This document shows, piece after piece, positions 7,349 through 17,091 of a DNA stretch of 23,754 bases. Position numbers and translations under genes: made by a program. Location of the stretch: NCBI GenBank assembly GCA_022712845.1, contig JAFLJV010000017.1:1-23754 (forward strand). Direction: 5' to 3'. Source of the stretch: Sulfurimonas sp. (GTDB lineage: Bacteria; Campylobacterota; Campylobacteria; Campylobacterales; Sulfurimonadaceae). Positions within the stretch are counted from its first letter, which is position 1; each line of letters begins with the position of its first letter. Below the pieces are notes generated by a model. It made no database searches, had not been told where the DNA came from, and saw only the letters and a list, made by a program, of their open reading frames with translations.

Positions 7349-9058
7349 ATGTATACATTTAAAACACTTTTTGACATTCCAAACTATATAAATGAAAATA
7401 TCAATAATCCTACATACCTAAACTATATAGATAAAGATGGTAACTACGAAGCTATCTCTTCTAAAGAATTTTTCTCAAATATCAACAAACTATCAAAAGC
7501 TTTTTACAGTAATGGTGTTCGAAAAGGCACAACAGTAGGTATAGTGTCTGAATCATCTCCTTTTTGGCTGATGATAGATTTTGCTCTGCAACGATTAGGT
7601 GCTATTTCGGTTCCAATATTTGCAAATATTGCATCTGATAATTTACTTTATGAAATTGAAGATGCTGAAATTTCATATTTATATATAGCCTCTGATGAAA
7701 AATTAAATGTATTAAAACCTTACTTGGATGCTATGAAGCTAGTTGTTGTTAAAGATATAGAATACCTATCTGAAAATATGATTAGTTGGGATTATTTTTT
7801 ACTTGAATCAGATGAAGAGATAGATTATGCAGAAATATTGCCTAATGATATAGCAACTATCATATATACTAGTGGTTCAACGGGATGCCCAAAGGGTGTT
7901 GAGTTGAGTCACAAGAATTTAGTAACGCAACTTTATGATACTTACGAGCATTATAAATTACTTCCCCAAGATAGAGTACTTAGTTTTTTACCTTTAGCAC
8001 ATGTTTTTGAGCGAATGGTTATGATGTTTTATTTGGTAAGTGGTACATCTGTTTATTTTGTAGATGATGTAAAATTAGTAGGTAAAAGAATAAAAGAAGT
8101 TAAACCTACAATAATGACAGTTGTTCCAAGATTACTAAATAAGATGCACGCTAAGATGCATGAAAAAATTGAAAATAGTAATTTTATAAAAAAACTTTTA
8201 GGTTCTGGGGCATTAAAAAGAGCAGAAAATAAAGATCCTGATGATAAAGTATTTTGCCTCCTAGATTCAATATATGAAAAACTTGTTTATAAAAAATTTA
8301 GAGAAGCTCTTGGTGGAAATCTTCGTATAGTTATTAGTGGGGGTGCTCCCTTATCTATGAAAGTATATAAATTTTTTCTAAATATTGGAGTTCCTGTATA
8401 TCAAGGTTATGGGCTTACTGAGACATCACCAGTTATAAGTACAAACTCACCATTAAAAAACAAGTATGGAACATGTGGAGTTTTATTTTCTCATATAGAG
8501 GCTAAGTTAACTCAAAAAAATGAACTTTTAGTTCGTGGTGATAGTGTAATGATTGGATATCATAAAGATAAAGAAAAAACTGATGAAGTGATAGATAAAG
8601 ATGGCTGGTTTCATACAGGTGATATTGTAAAGATTGATGAAGAGGGCTTTTTAACTATTACAAGTAGATTAAAAGAGATGTTTAAAACATCAACAGGAAA
8701 GTATGTGTCAGCGATACCTATAGAAGAACGACTATGTGGAAGTAGAGTGATAGAATATGCAATGGTTATAGCTGAGGGTAGACCATATACAACAGTCTTA
8801 ATATTTCCAGATCAAGTGTTTTTAGAGAAAAATGGTGGTAAACTAAGCGATAAAGATATTAGAAAAATTGAAAAAGCTATAAAGAAGACAAATAGCCATA
8901 TAAATAAATGGGAACAGATACAAGAATATGAGATAATTACTACAACACCTTCTATTGAAGATGGAGTTTTAACACCTTCGATGAAATTATCAAGAAATAA
9001 AGCTGAAAAAATTTATATTAAAGAGATTGAATATATGTATAGAAAGGATATAGTATGA
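7349..9058 (+). CDS. fadD: Long-chain fatty acid--CoA ligase (AMP-forming)
   Basis: This 569-aa ANL-superfamily enzyme activates free fatty acids with ATP and CoA to acyl-CoA, the entry step of beta-oxidation. Visible motifs are the P-loop-like IIYTSGSTGCPKG (171-183), YGLTET (354-359), GWFHTGD (419-425) and LTITSRLKEMFKTSTGKYVS. The C-terminal TPSMKLSRNKAEKIY carries the Lys expected for adenylation. The YGLTE and GD-type motifs with long-chain features (RLKEMFKTSTGKYV) match the FadD15/long-chain group rather than acetyl-CoA synthetase. There is no membrane segment, so it is cytosolic or peripheral at the inner membrane. It is the first gene of a five-gene operon, 34 nt ahead of the thiolase gene. 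Chain-length preference cannot be read from sequence. The gene symbol follows function and context rather than close similarity to E. coli FadD. Confidence 0.9.
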   Translation: MYTFKTLFDIPNYINENINNPTYLNYIDKDGNYEAISSKEFFSNINKLSKAFYSNGVRKGTTVGIVSESSPFWLMIDFALQRLGAISVPIFANIASDNLLYEIEDAEISYLYIASDEKLNVLKPYLDAMKLVVVKDIEYLSENMISWDYFLLESDEEIDYAEILPNDIATIIYTSGSTGCPKGVELSHKNLVTQLYDTYEHYKLLPQDRVLSFLPLAHVFERMVMMFYLVSGTSVYFVDDVKLVGKRIKEVKPTIMTVVPRLLNKMHAKMHEKIENSNFIKKLLGSGALKRAENKDPDDKVFCLLDSIYEKLVYKKFREALGGNLRIVISGGAPLSMKVYKFFLNIGVPVYQGYGLTETSPVISTNSPLKNKYGTCGVLFSHIEAKLTQKNELLVRGDSVMIGYHKDKEKTDEVIDKDGWFHTGDIVKIDEEGFLTITSRLKEMFKTSTGKYVSAIPIEERLCGSRVIEYAMVIAEGRPYTTVLIFPDQVFLEKNGGKLSDKDIRKIEKAIKKTNSHINKWEQIQEYEIITTTPSIEDGVLTPSMKLSRNKAEKIYIKEIEYMYRKDIV

Positions 9059-9092
9059 TTTTTTATAATTTAGTATTTATAAGGAGTACGTC

Positions 9093-10382
9093 ATGAAAGA
9101 GCGTATAGCAATTATAGATGGTTTAAGAACGCCTATTGCAAAAGCTGGTGGAAAACTAAAAAAAATCCAAGCTGAGAGTCTTGGTGCACATATAGTTCAA
9201 GAACTAGTACTGCGTGTTGGTATCCCTTATAGTGAATATGATGAAGTTATTATGGGAAACGTTGCACAACCTGGTCATGCTGCAAATGTAGCACGTGTTA
9301 TAGCATTAAAAGCAGGATTTCCAGATAGTACAATGGCTTATACTGTACATAGAAATTGTGCTTCTGGTATGGAGTCTATCACATCTGGTGCAGAAAAAAT
9401 TGCAGCTGGAACTGGTGATATATACTTATGTGGTGGCGTTGAATCTATGAGTAATATTCCACTTCTTTTTGGTGATGATATGAGAATGTTTTTTGAACAA
9501 CTTTTTGCTTCAAAAACTATAGCACAGAAATTAGCAGTACTTTCTCACTTTCGTCCAAGACATTTAAAACCCGTTATTGGTCTTATGCAAGGTTTAACTG
9601 ATCCTATTAGTGGGATGTTAATGGGTTCAACTGCTGAGATATTAGCTCAAGATTTTGGTATAAGTCGACAAGAGCAGGATGAGTTTGCTCTGGCTAGTCA
9701 TATAAAAGCAGAAATAGCAAGAGAAAAAGGTATCTTTGCACAAGAGATAGCTCCTATCGTTTATGATGCATCAAGAGGTAAAATAATGGAGCATGATGAT
9801 GGTATACGCGAAGGTCAAACTATGAAAGCTCTTGGAAAACTTCGCCCATTTTTTGATAAAAAAAATGGAACAGTTACCGCAGGAAACTCTTCACAAATAT
9901 CTGATGCTGCTGGTGCTGTTGTTCTTATGTCTGAGAGTAAAGCAAAAGAGATGGGGTTAGAGCCACTTGGATTTTTAAGAGATTTTGCTTATGCTGGATT
10001 AGATCCAAAACGCATGGGACTTGGACCTTTATATGCAACATCAAAACTTTTTAATCAAACTAAAATGAACTTAAAAGATATAGAACTTATAGAGCTAAAT
10101 GAAGCATTTGCTGTTCAAGTTATGGCAAATCAAAGAGCTTTTGCATCAAAATTTTATGCAAAAGAATACTTAGGACGTTCAAGTGCACTTGGTGAAATAG
10201 ATGAGTCTATCTTAAATGTAAATGGTGGAGGAGTTGCTCTTGGTCATCCTGTTGGCATGACTGGAACAAGACTTGTAATCCACACTTTAAAAGAATTAAG
10301 ACGACAAAATAAACAAACTGGACTTGCAACACTTTGTATTGGTGGTGGGCAAGGTGCTTCACTTATTTTGGAGGTAGTATAA
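9093..10382 (+). CDS. fadI: Acetyl-CoA C-acyltransferase (3-ketoacyl-CoA thiolase), FadI type
   Basis: Thiolase cleaves 3-ketoacyl-CoA with CoA to acetyl-CoA and a shortened acyl-CoA, the last step of each beta-oxidation turn. The 429-aa protein shows the nucleophile Cys89 in HRNCASGMESI, the ELNEAFAVQ motif, His385 in VALGHPVGMTG and the proton-donor Cys415 in LCIGGGQG. Length and the stretch around KTIAQKLAVLSHFRPRHLKP resemble E. coli FadI more than the shorter FadA or biosynthetic thiolases. AAGGAG at 9081-9086 gives 6 nt spacing to the ATG. The TAA stop overlaps the ATG of the fadJ-type gene by one base (TAATG), so these two subunits of the trifunctional complex are translationally coupled. 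A reverse, synthetic direction cannot be excluded from sequence. Confidence 0.93.
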   Translation: MKERIAIIDGLRTPIAKAGGKLKKIQAESLGAHIVQELVLRVGIPYSEYDEVIMGNVAQPGHAANVARVIALKAGFPDSTMAYTVHRNCASGMESITSGAEKIAAGTGDIYLCGGVESMSNIPLLFGDDMRMFFEQLFASKTIAQKLAVLSHFRPRHLKPVIGLMQGLTDPISGMLMGSTAEILAQDFGISRQEQDEFALASHIKAEIAREKGIFAQEIAPIVYDASRGKIMEHDDGIREGQTMKALGKLRPFFDKKNGTVTAGNSSQISDAAGAVVLMSESKAKEMGLEPLGFLRDFAYAGLDPKRMGLGPLYATSKLFNQTKMNLKDIELIELNEAFAVQVMANQRAFASKFYAKEYLGRSSALGEIDESILNVNGGGVALGHPVGMTGTRLVIHTLKELRRQNKQTGLATLCIGGGQGASLILEVV

Positions 10383-12499
10383 TGAAAAATACAATTAACC
10401 TAACCATAGATGAAAATGGTGTTGCCGAGCTACTTTTTGATATGCCTGATTCCCCTGTGAATCTTTTAAGTTCAGATGTATTAAATGAACTAGAACAACA
10501 TTTAATAGGCATGAGTGAGAATAAAACTATAAAAATTGCCTTGTTTACTAGTGCTAAAGATGGAATTTTTATAGCTGGAGCAGATATAAGTGAGATAGCT
10601 GACTTAGCTGATGAAAAAACTTCTTATGATAAAGTAAAAAGAGGTCAAAGTATTTTAAGTCGTATCTCTGTATTACCTTTTCCAACTGTAGCTATTATTA
10701 ATGGAGCATGTCTAGGTGGTGGATTTGAGTTAGCACTTAGTTGTGATTTTAGAATAGCAACTGAGAATTCTAAAACTAAAATAGGTCTGCCAGAAGTAAA
10801 TTTGGGTGTATTACCTGGTTTTGGTGGAACTCAAAGATTAAAAAGACTTATAGGACTCTCAAAATCACTTGAACTTATACTTGGTGGAAAAATAATTAAT
10901 GGTAAAAAAGCACAAAAACTTGGGATGGTTGATGCTTGTGTTCCAGTTGGATATTTAGATTTTAAACAAGATAGTTTCATAAAATCTGTGCTAGATGATA
11001 AAGAACGCTCAAAAATACTTTCTAAAAGATATAAAGATAATTTACTAGAGAAATATTTGCCAAATGTTATTTTACATTTTGCTAAAAAAGAGGTTATGAA
11101 AAAAACGAAAGGTCACTATCCTGCACCATTAGCTATTTTAGATTTATTTGAACAAACAAAAGATGTGAGATTAGATGAAGCTATAGATATGGAAGCTGTT
11201 GCATTTTCTAAGCTAAGTATTACTCAAATTAGTAAAAATCTTATAGGTTTGTTTTATACATCTGAAGCATTAAAAAAAGAAAATGGAACAGATAAAAAAG
11301 TTAAAACTCATCCGATTAAACTTACTGCTGTAGTTGGTGGTGGTATTATGGGTGCTGGTATTGTATGGTTGTTTTCTAAAATTGGTCTATCTGTACGTTT
11401 AGTTGATCAAAATTATGGTGCAATTGGTAATGCTTTTAAATTTATAAACAGTGCATATAAAGCTATAGTAAAACGCCGCCGCCTAACAAAACGTGAAGTT
11501 GAGATAAAGATGGGTCACATCTCATATGGATGTGATTATGTTGGGCTAAAACATGCAGATTTGTGTGTTGAAGCTATTGTAGAAAATAGTGGAGCTAAAA
11601 AAGAGTTATATGCAAATTTAGAAGCAATAGTTGATAAAAAAGCAATTATTGCAACAAATACATCATCTATCTCTATAACCTCACTTGCAAGTGATATGAA
11701 ACACCCTGAGCGTTTTGTCGGGATGCACTTTTTTAATCCTGTAAACAGAATGCCACTTGTAGAAGTTATAGCAGGTGAAAAAACATCACCTGAGGCTGTA
11801 GCTACTGTAGTTGAGTTGGCAAGACGAGGTGGCAAAACTCCTATAATTGTAGGAGATTGTGCAGGATTTTTAGTAAACAGAGTTCTTTTACCATATATAA
11901 ATGAAGCAATAAAAATGTTTGAAGAGGGTGAAGATATAGAGCGTATAGATAAATTGATATTAGATTTTGGTATGCCTATGGGACCTTTTACTTTAGCAGA
12001 TGAAGTTGGGCTTGATGTTGGTTATAAAGTTGGTTGTGTATTAGAAGAAGCTTATGGTGAGCGTATGAAAGTCGCAAATATGTTTGATGTTATCTATAAT
12101 CAGAAAAAACTTCTTGGTAAAAAAGCTGGTAAAGGTTTTTATATCCACAGTGGAAAAAATAAAAGTATTAACACTGATGTAAAAAACTTAGTAACAATGC
12201 AACATAGTTATAATTCACAAGAGATAGTAGATAGAATGATGTTAATTATGTTAAATGAAGCATCACGTTGTTTAGAAGAGGGTGTGATTAAAAATGCTAA
12301 TTATTTAGATATGGCATTGATTTTGGGCACAGGTTTTCCTCCTTTTAGAGGTGGACTAATGAGATATGCACAAAATCGTGGTATCAATGATATTGTTGTT
12401 ACTTTGCATCGTTTAGCTGATGCACATGGTAGTAGATTTGAGCCTTGCGAGCTTCTGACTCGTATGGCTAAAAATAATGAAAACTTTTTTGAGGAGTAA
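10382..12499 (+). CDS. fadJ: Multifunctional enoyl-CoA hydratase / 3-hydroxyacyl-CoA dehydrogenase, FadJ type
   Basis: This 705-aa enzyme hydrates trans-2-enoyl-CoA and then oxidises the 3-hydroxyacyl-CoA with NAD+, the two middle steps of beta-oxidation. The N-terminal crotonase domain (about 1-190) has the oxyanion-hole IAGADIS and ACLGGGFELAL, with catalytic Glu116 and Glu138 (GLPEVNLG). The Rossmann motif GGGIMG (319-324) opens the dehydrogenase half; His449 in GMHFFNPV is the catalytic His, followed by GDCAGFLVNR. The C-terminal domain contains GTGFPPFRGG. The start is the ATG at 10382, with GGAGG at 10370-10374. An in-frame ATG 48 nt further upstream lies inside the thiolase gene, lacks a ribosome binding site and would add a foreign 16-residue tail, so it is not used here. 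It partners with the preceding thiolase. Confidence 0.95.
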   Translation: MKNTINLTIDENGVAELLFDMPDSPVNLLSSDVLNELEQHLIGMSENKTIKIALFTSAKDGIFIAGADISEIADLADEKTSYDKVKRGQSILSRISVLPFPTVAIINGACLGGGFELALSCDFRIATENSKTKIGLPEVNLGVLPGFGGTQRLKRLIGLSKSLELILGGKIINGKKAQKLGMVDACVPVGYLDFKQDSFIKSVLDDKERSKILSKRYKDNLLEKYLPNVILHFAKKEVMKKTKGHYPAPLAILDLFEQTKDVRLDEAIDMEAVAFSKLSITQISKNLIGLFYTSEALKKENGTDKKVKTHPIKLTAVVGGGIMGAGIVWLFSKIGLSVRLVDQNYGAIGNAFKFINSAYKAIVKRRRLTKREVEIKMGHISYGCDYVGLKHADLCVEAIVENSGAKKELYANLEAIVDKKAIIATNTSSISITSLASDMKHPERFVGMHFFNPVNRMPLVEVIAGEKTSPEAVATVVELARRGGKTPIIVGDCAGFLVNRVLLPYINEAIKMFEEGEDIERIDKLILDFGMPMGPFTLADEVGLDVGYKVGCVLEEAYGERMKVANMFDVIYNQKKLLGKKAGKGFYIHSGKNKSINTDVKNLVTMQHSYNSQEIVDRMMLIMLNEASRCLEEGVIKNANYLDMALILGTGFPPFRGGLMRYAQNRGINDIVVTLHRLADAHGSRFEPCELLTRMAKNNENFFEE

Positions 12500-12502
12500 G
12501 TT

Positions 12503-14908
12503 ATGGAACTTTTTATATCACTAATCTTTTTAGTTGTTTTTTTAGCAGCTTGGTATGTAGGTATTTCGTTTGTTGTTTGGTCAGCACTCTTAGTTATTAA
12601 TATATTTATTTGGTTTTCACCACCAATATGGTTTTGGATAGTTTATATACCTGTACATGGTATATTTTTAGTACCATCTCTTAGAAAAGAGTATTTAACT
12701 GATAAAATTGTAGAGGTTTTAAAAAAGTATAATCTTTTACCAAATATATCTGAAACAGAAAAAACTGCTCTTCGTGCTGGTACAGTATGGGTAGATGGGG
12801 AAATTTTTTCTGGAAAACCAAACTTCAATTTTATTTTAAATGAGACTTATCCACATCTTCGTGATGATGAAAAAGCATTTTTAGAAAATGAAGTTAATGT
12901 TCTTTGTGCTATGACAGATGATGACAAAGTATTTAAAAAAAGAGACTTAGATAAAAAAACATGGCAATATATGAAAGATAATCATTTCTTTGGAATGGTT
13001 ATTCCAAAAGAGTATGGTGGTTTAGGCTTTTCAGCTCTTGGACATAGTGCTGTTGTACAAAAACTAGCTTCTCGTTCTCAAGTACTTGCAATTACAGCAA
13101 TGGTACCAAACTCAATTGGACCAGCTGAGCTTATATTAGAACATGGTACACAAGAGCAAAAAGATTATTATTTACCACGCTTAGCTGATGGTAGAGATTT
13201 ACCATGTTTTGCACTTACTGAGCCATTAGCTGGTAGTGATGCTACATCAATTAGCTCAATTGGTAGACTCTTTAAAGCTAAAGATGGCTCACTTGAAATA
13301 TCCTTAGATTTTGATAAACGCTATATTACACTAGGGTCAGTTGCAACTGTTTTAGGTTTAGCATTTGTTCTAAGGGACCCTGATAATCTTTTAGGTCGTG
13401 GTGAAGATTTAGGTATCACTTTTGCACTTGTTGCGTCAGATAAAAAAGGCTTAGATCAAGGTAAAAGACATGATCCACTTGGTGTTCCTTTTATAAATTC
13501 TCCTGTTAGAGGTAAAGATGTAATCATTAGTATTGATGATATTATTGGTGGTAAAAAAGGTATTGGTGAGGGTTGGAAAATGCTTATGGAATCATTATCT
13601 GTTGGTCGTGGTATCTCACTTCCTTCTACTGGTAGTGGTGGTATAAAACTTACTGCAAGAGTTGCTGGTGCATATACTATGATTCGTGAGCAGTTTGGTA
13701 TACCTGTAGCTAGATTTGAGGGTATTAAGTATGAGTTAGCTCAGATGGCAGGTTTTGCATATATGATGGATGCAGCTCGTATATATACTATCGGTGCTAT
13801 TGATAATGGTAAAAAGCCAGCAGTTGTAAATGCTGTAATGAAGTATCATGCAACTGAAATTTTTCGTGATGTTGTAAATAGTGGTATGGATGTACTTGGT
13901 GGTGCAGGTATTATTTTAGGTAAGAAAAACTTAATTGGTCATGCTTATATGGGAGCACCTATTGCTATTACTGTTGAGGGTGCAAATATTATGACACGTA
14001 CACTTATCCAGTTTGGTCAGGGTGTTATCCGTTGTCATCCATACGCATATGAAGAGATAGAAGCCCTAGAGCGTGGAGATAATGAAGCTTTTGATAATTA
14101 CTTTTGGAAACATGTAGGTTTTACATTTACAAATGCAACTAGAATGTGTATATTATCATTAACTCGTGGTTATGCACATGTTCCTCATACTAGTGGAATT
14201 TTAGCTCATTATGAGCGTAAGTTAGCTTGGTCTAGTGCTACATTTGCCTTTTTAACTGATTTGGTTATGGCATATTATGGTGGTGGATTTAAACAAAAAG
14301 AGATGTTAAGTGCAAGATTTGGAGATCTTCTTTCATGGATTTATCTTCTTATGGCTACTATGAGACGCTTTGAAGCTGAGGGTAGAAAAAAAGAGGATGA
14401 AGTCTATCTTAAATGGGTTGGAGATTATGCACTTCACCAAATACAAACATCATTTGAAGAGATTTTTGCAAACTTAGGTAGTGGACCAGTTAGATGGTTT
14501 TTTAATGGGCCAGTGAGATGGTTTGCAAGAATAAACTCTATAGGAAAATTACCATCAGATGATGTATATAAAAAAGTGAGTGATAAACTTTTAACTCCTG
14601 GAGATGTTCGTGATGACTTAACAGAAGGTATTTACTTACCAGATGCAGAACATGAAAGCTTATATAAGATAGAGAAAACTTTACTAAAAATAAAAGCCAT
14701 CTTACCTATAAAAGCAAGAATTAAAGTTGCTATAAAAGCTGCAAAACTTAAAAAAGCTCCAAAGTATGAGTTATATAAAGCTGCACTAGATATTGATGTT
14801 ATTACAAAAGAGGAATACAAAGAGTTAGTCTCAACTGAAAAAGAATCTGAAGATATTATTCAAGTTGATGAATATACAGATAAGGATTATTTGAGTAGGA
14901 AGTGTTAA
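12503..14908 (+). CDS. fadE: Acyl-CoA dehydrogenase, FadE type
   Basis: FadE oxidises acyl-CoA to trans-2-enoyl-CoA with FAD, the first oxidation of beta-oxidation. At 801 aa it matches the large FadE class (E. coli about 814 aa), not the roughly 380-aa classic enzymes. Residues 1-60 contain about three hydrophobic segments (LFISLIFLVVFLAAWYV and following), so it is anchored to the inner membrane. SETEKTALRAGTVWVDGEIF is typical of FadE. The core shows FALTEPLAGSDATS (FAD/substrate site) and VEGANIMTR with Glu492 as probable catalytic base. The C-terminal part from about 520 is the FadE-specific extension. GAGGAG at 12491-12496 sits in the end of fadJ; the start is three nt after its stop. 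Electrons need an electron-transfer flavoprotein or quinone route that is not encoded in this window. Confidence 0.95.
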   Translation: MELFISLIFLVVFLAAWYVGISFVVWSALLVINIFIWFSPPIWFWIVYIPVHGIFLVPSLRKEYLTDKIVEVLKKYNLLPNISETEKTALRAGTVWVDGEIFSGKPNFNFILNETYPHLRDDEKAFLENEVNVLCAMTDDDKVFKKRDLDKKTWQYMKDNHFFGMVIPKEYGGLGFSALGHSAVVQKLASRSQVLAITAMVPNSIGPAELILEHGTQEQKDYYLPRLADGRDLPCFALTEPLAGSDATSISSIGRLFKAKDGSLEISLDFDKRYITLGSVATVLGLAFVLRDPDNLLGRGEDLGITFALVASDKKGLDQGKRHDPLGVPFINSPVRGKDVIISIDDIIGGKKGIGEGWKMLMESLSVGRGISLPSTGSGGIKLTARVAGAYTMIREQFGIPVARFEGIKYELAQMAGFAYMMDAARIYTIGAIDNGKKPAVVNAVMKYHATEIFRDVVNSGMDVLGGAGIILGKKNLIGHAYMGAPIAITVEGANIMTRTLIQFGQGVIRCHPYAYEEIEALERGDNEAFDNYFWKHVGFTFTNATRMCILSLTRGYAHVPHTSGILAHYERKLAWSSATFAFLTDLVMAYYGGGFKQKEMLSARFGDLLSWIYLLMATMRRFEAEGRKKEDEVYLKWVGDYALHQIQTSFEEIFANLGSGPVRWFFNGPVRWFARINSIGKLPSDDVYKKVSDKLLTPGDVRDDLTEGIYLPDAEHESLYKIEKTLLKIKAILPIKARIKVAIKAAKLKKAPKYELYKAALDIDVITKEEYKELVSTEKESEDIIQVDEYTDKDYLSRKC

Positions 14909-17086
14909 GTGGGTAGTTTTTTATATAACTCAACTGGCTTTATGCTAAAAGTTATTGATACTATATTAAAATCAAATATTCGTATTCACGGCAGTGAAAA
15001 CATAGATAAAAAGTCACCTACACTTTTTGTTGCAAATCACTTTACCAGATTTGAAACATTAATTATGCCATTTGCTATAAATAGAGAAACAGATCAAAAA
15101 ACTCGTTCTTTAGCACATGAGTCTATATTTGTAGGACTTTTAGCTAATTACCTTGAGAATGTTGGTACTCTCTCTACTGCAGATAAAGATAGAAATGAGA
15201 TTATCATTGGTGATTTGATGGTTGGTAAAGAAAACTGGCTTATATATCCAGAAGGTATGATGGTTAAAAATAAACATATTACCAAAGAGAATGAATTTAT
15301 GCTTCATACGCCAGAGAGATCAGGTCCTGTTCATACTGGTGCAGCAGTTATGGCACTAGCTTCACAAATGTTAAAAAATGAGCTTAGAACTGCTATGAAG
15401 AATGGAGATATTAAGCGTGTTGAAGAGATTAAAAGTACTTATTTTTTAGGAGATAAAGAGCTTTCTTATCACTCTACAGTAATAGTTCCAGTAAATATAT
15501 CATACACTCCTATAAGACCAGGTTCAAATGCAATGATGAAGATGGTATCACTTTTTAGTGGTGATAAAGAGTTACCAAATATAATGGAAGAGTTAGAGAT
15601 AGAGGGGAATATACTTTCAAATGCTCAAGTACATATTTATTTTGACAAACCTATAGATATGGCAAGTTATATTCATCATGCTAAACAAGATATGCAAATA
15701 AGTAAAATTGAAGATAAAAAAATTCAACATGAAGAGATAGTAAAAAAATTTCGTAAACACTTAACTACAATTTTTATGGATTCTATCTATAAAAACGTGT
15801 TCTTAAATTTTGATCATATTTTTATAGCTACTCTAAAACACTGTACTCATACGCATGTTACAAAACAACAATTAAGAAGGTATATGTTTTTAGTTGCTGG
15901 AGATATAGAAGAGTTGGATGTTTTTAGAATGGATGATAGTGTGCGTCAAGAAATATTGCAAATTTTGACAAAAGATAAACATGCACTTTTTGAAGAAGTT
16001 TTAAGATTAGCAATTGAGCAAAAAATACTTACACGCATAAAATCTGGTTATTATATTATAAACCCTAAAGTACTTATAGATGATTACAGTTTTCATAGTA
16101 TTCGTATAAAAAATACTTTAAAAGTTGTATATAATGAAATAGCTATGCTGGATACACTTCAAGATTCTATAAAAACTACAATGAGGCAAAAACATCCAGA
16201 AATAGTTGAAGAGATACTTTATAGACTTTATCGTCGTGACTTAGATATATTTAAAAAAGATTATAGTAAATTTTACTCAGTAATAGGCTCTAAACCAAAA
16301 GAGATAGGATCCCCATTTTTATTATACAAGCCTGAATATACAACAGGAATAGTTTTTTCTCACGGTTATAACTCTGCACCAGAGGAGATTAGGGCTCTTG
16401 GTGAATATGTACATGCTCAAGGATATAATTTTTACGGTGTTCGCTTAAAAGGTCATGGAACTATGCCTGAGGATTTAAGAGATACGAAGTATGAACAGTG
16501 GTATGAATCATTTAACTTGGGTTATGCTGCTTTGCGTCAAGTAAGTAAGCGAATTTTTATAGGAGGTTTTTCTACTGGTGGGCTTATTGCATTACTTGCA
16601 GCCTCACGTAAACTAGAACAGGTTGATGGTGTTTTATGTATAAATTCTGCTATGAAACTTAATGATATTAGAGTGCGTTATGTTGTTCCAACTGTGGATG
16701 CTTTAAATGACTTCTTAGCAGTATTTAATGCAAATATTGAGTATGTTGAAAATGATGCAGAAAATCCACATATAAATTATGCAAGAAATTATCTAAAATC
16801 AATTGTACAACTTCGTAATCTTATGGATTTATCGTTTAAGGGACTTGAGAGTATTACTGCACCAACCTTAGTTATACAAGGTGATGAAGATCCAGTAGTT
16901 GATCCAAAAAGTGGACCACTCATTATGGAACATATAAAATCAGAGCATAAAGAGTTATTTACACCTCACTCAACAAGACATGTTGCAATAATTGGAGATG
17001 GAAGTGAAGATATCTTTAAAAAAGTTGTTGAGTTTATAAAAAAGATAGAGAATGATACTCCTAAACGAAGAGAAAATGATAAATAA
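14909..17086 (+). CDS. Fusion of PlsC-like acyltransferase and alpha/beta hydrolase
   Basis: This 725-aa protein joins two lipid enzymes. Residues about 20-290 are a PlsC/GPAT-type acyltransferase: NHFTRFET (His44...Glu49) replaces the usual HX4D motif with HX4E, and YPEG (113-116) is the second hallmark. A helical linker of unclear family spans about 290-455. Residues about 470-715 form an alpha/beta hydrolase of the monoacylglycerol-lipase kind: HGYNSAPEEIRALG, RLKGHGTMPEDL, nucleophile Ser555 in GFSTG, Asp661 or nearby in GDEDPVVD, and His691 in TRHVAIIGD. It starts with GTG immediately after the fadE stop, with AGGA at 14897-14900; the next in-frame ATG (14942) has no ribosome binding site. 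As last gene of the fad operon it may release or re-esterify acyl chains. Substrate and direction are inference. Confidence 0.85.
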   Translation: MGSFLYNSTGFMLKVIDTILKSNIRIHGSENIDKKSPTLFVANHFTRFETLIMPFAINRETDQKTRSLAHESIFVGLLANYLENVGTLSTADKDRNEIIIGDLMVGKENWLIYPEGMMVKNKHITKENEFMLHTPERSGPVHTGAAVMALASQMLKNELRTAMKNGDIKRVEEIKSTYFLGDKELSYHSTVIVPVNISYTPIRPGSNAMMKMVSLFSGDKELPNIMEELEIEGNILSNAQVHIYFDKPIDMASYIHHAKQDMQISKIEDKKIQHEEIVKKFRKHLTTIFMDSIYKNVFLNFDHIFIATLKHCTHTHVTKQQLRRYMFLVAGDIEELDVFRMDDSVRQEILQILTKDKHALFEEVLRLAIEQKILTRIKSGYYIINPKVLIDDYSFHSIRIKNTLKVVYNEIAMLDTLQDSIKTTMRQKHPEIVEEILYRLYRRDLDIFKKDYSKFYSVIGSKPKEIGSPFLLYKPEYTTGIVFSHGYNSAPEEIRALGEYVHAQGYNFYGVRLKGHGTMPEDLRDTKYEQWYESFNLGYAALRQVSKRIFIGGFSTGGLIALLAASRKLEQVDGVLCINSAMKLNDIRVRYVVPTVDALNDFLAVFNANIEYVENDAENPHINYARNYLKSIVQLRNLMDLSFKGLESITAPTLVIQGDEDPVVDPKSGPLIMEHIKSEHKELFTPHSTRHVAIIGDGSEDIFKKVVEFIKKIENDTPKRRENDK

Positions 17087-17091
17087 CTATT

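Noticed and set aside
10334..10381. Upstream in-frame ATG giving the fadJ-type protein a 16-residue N-terminal extension
   Set aside because: It lies inside the thiolase gene, lacks a ribosome binding site and encodes residues unlike any FadJ start. The ATG at 10382 has GGAGG and the TAATG overlap.
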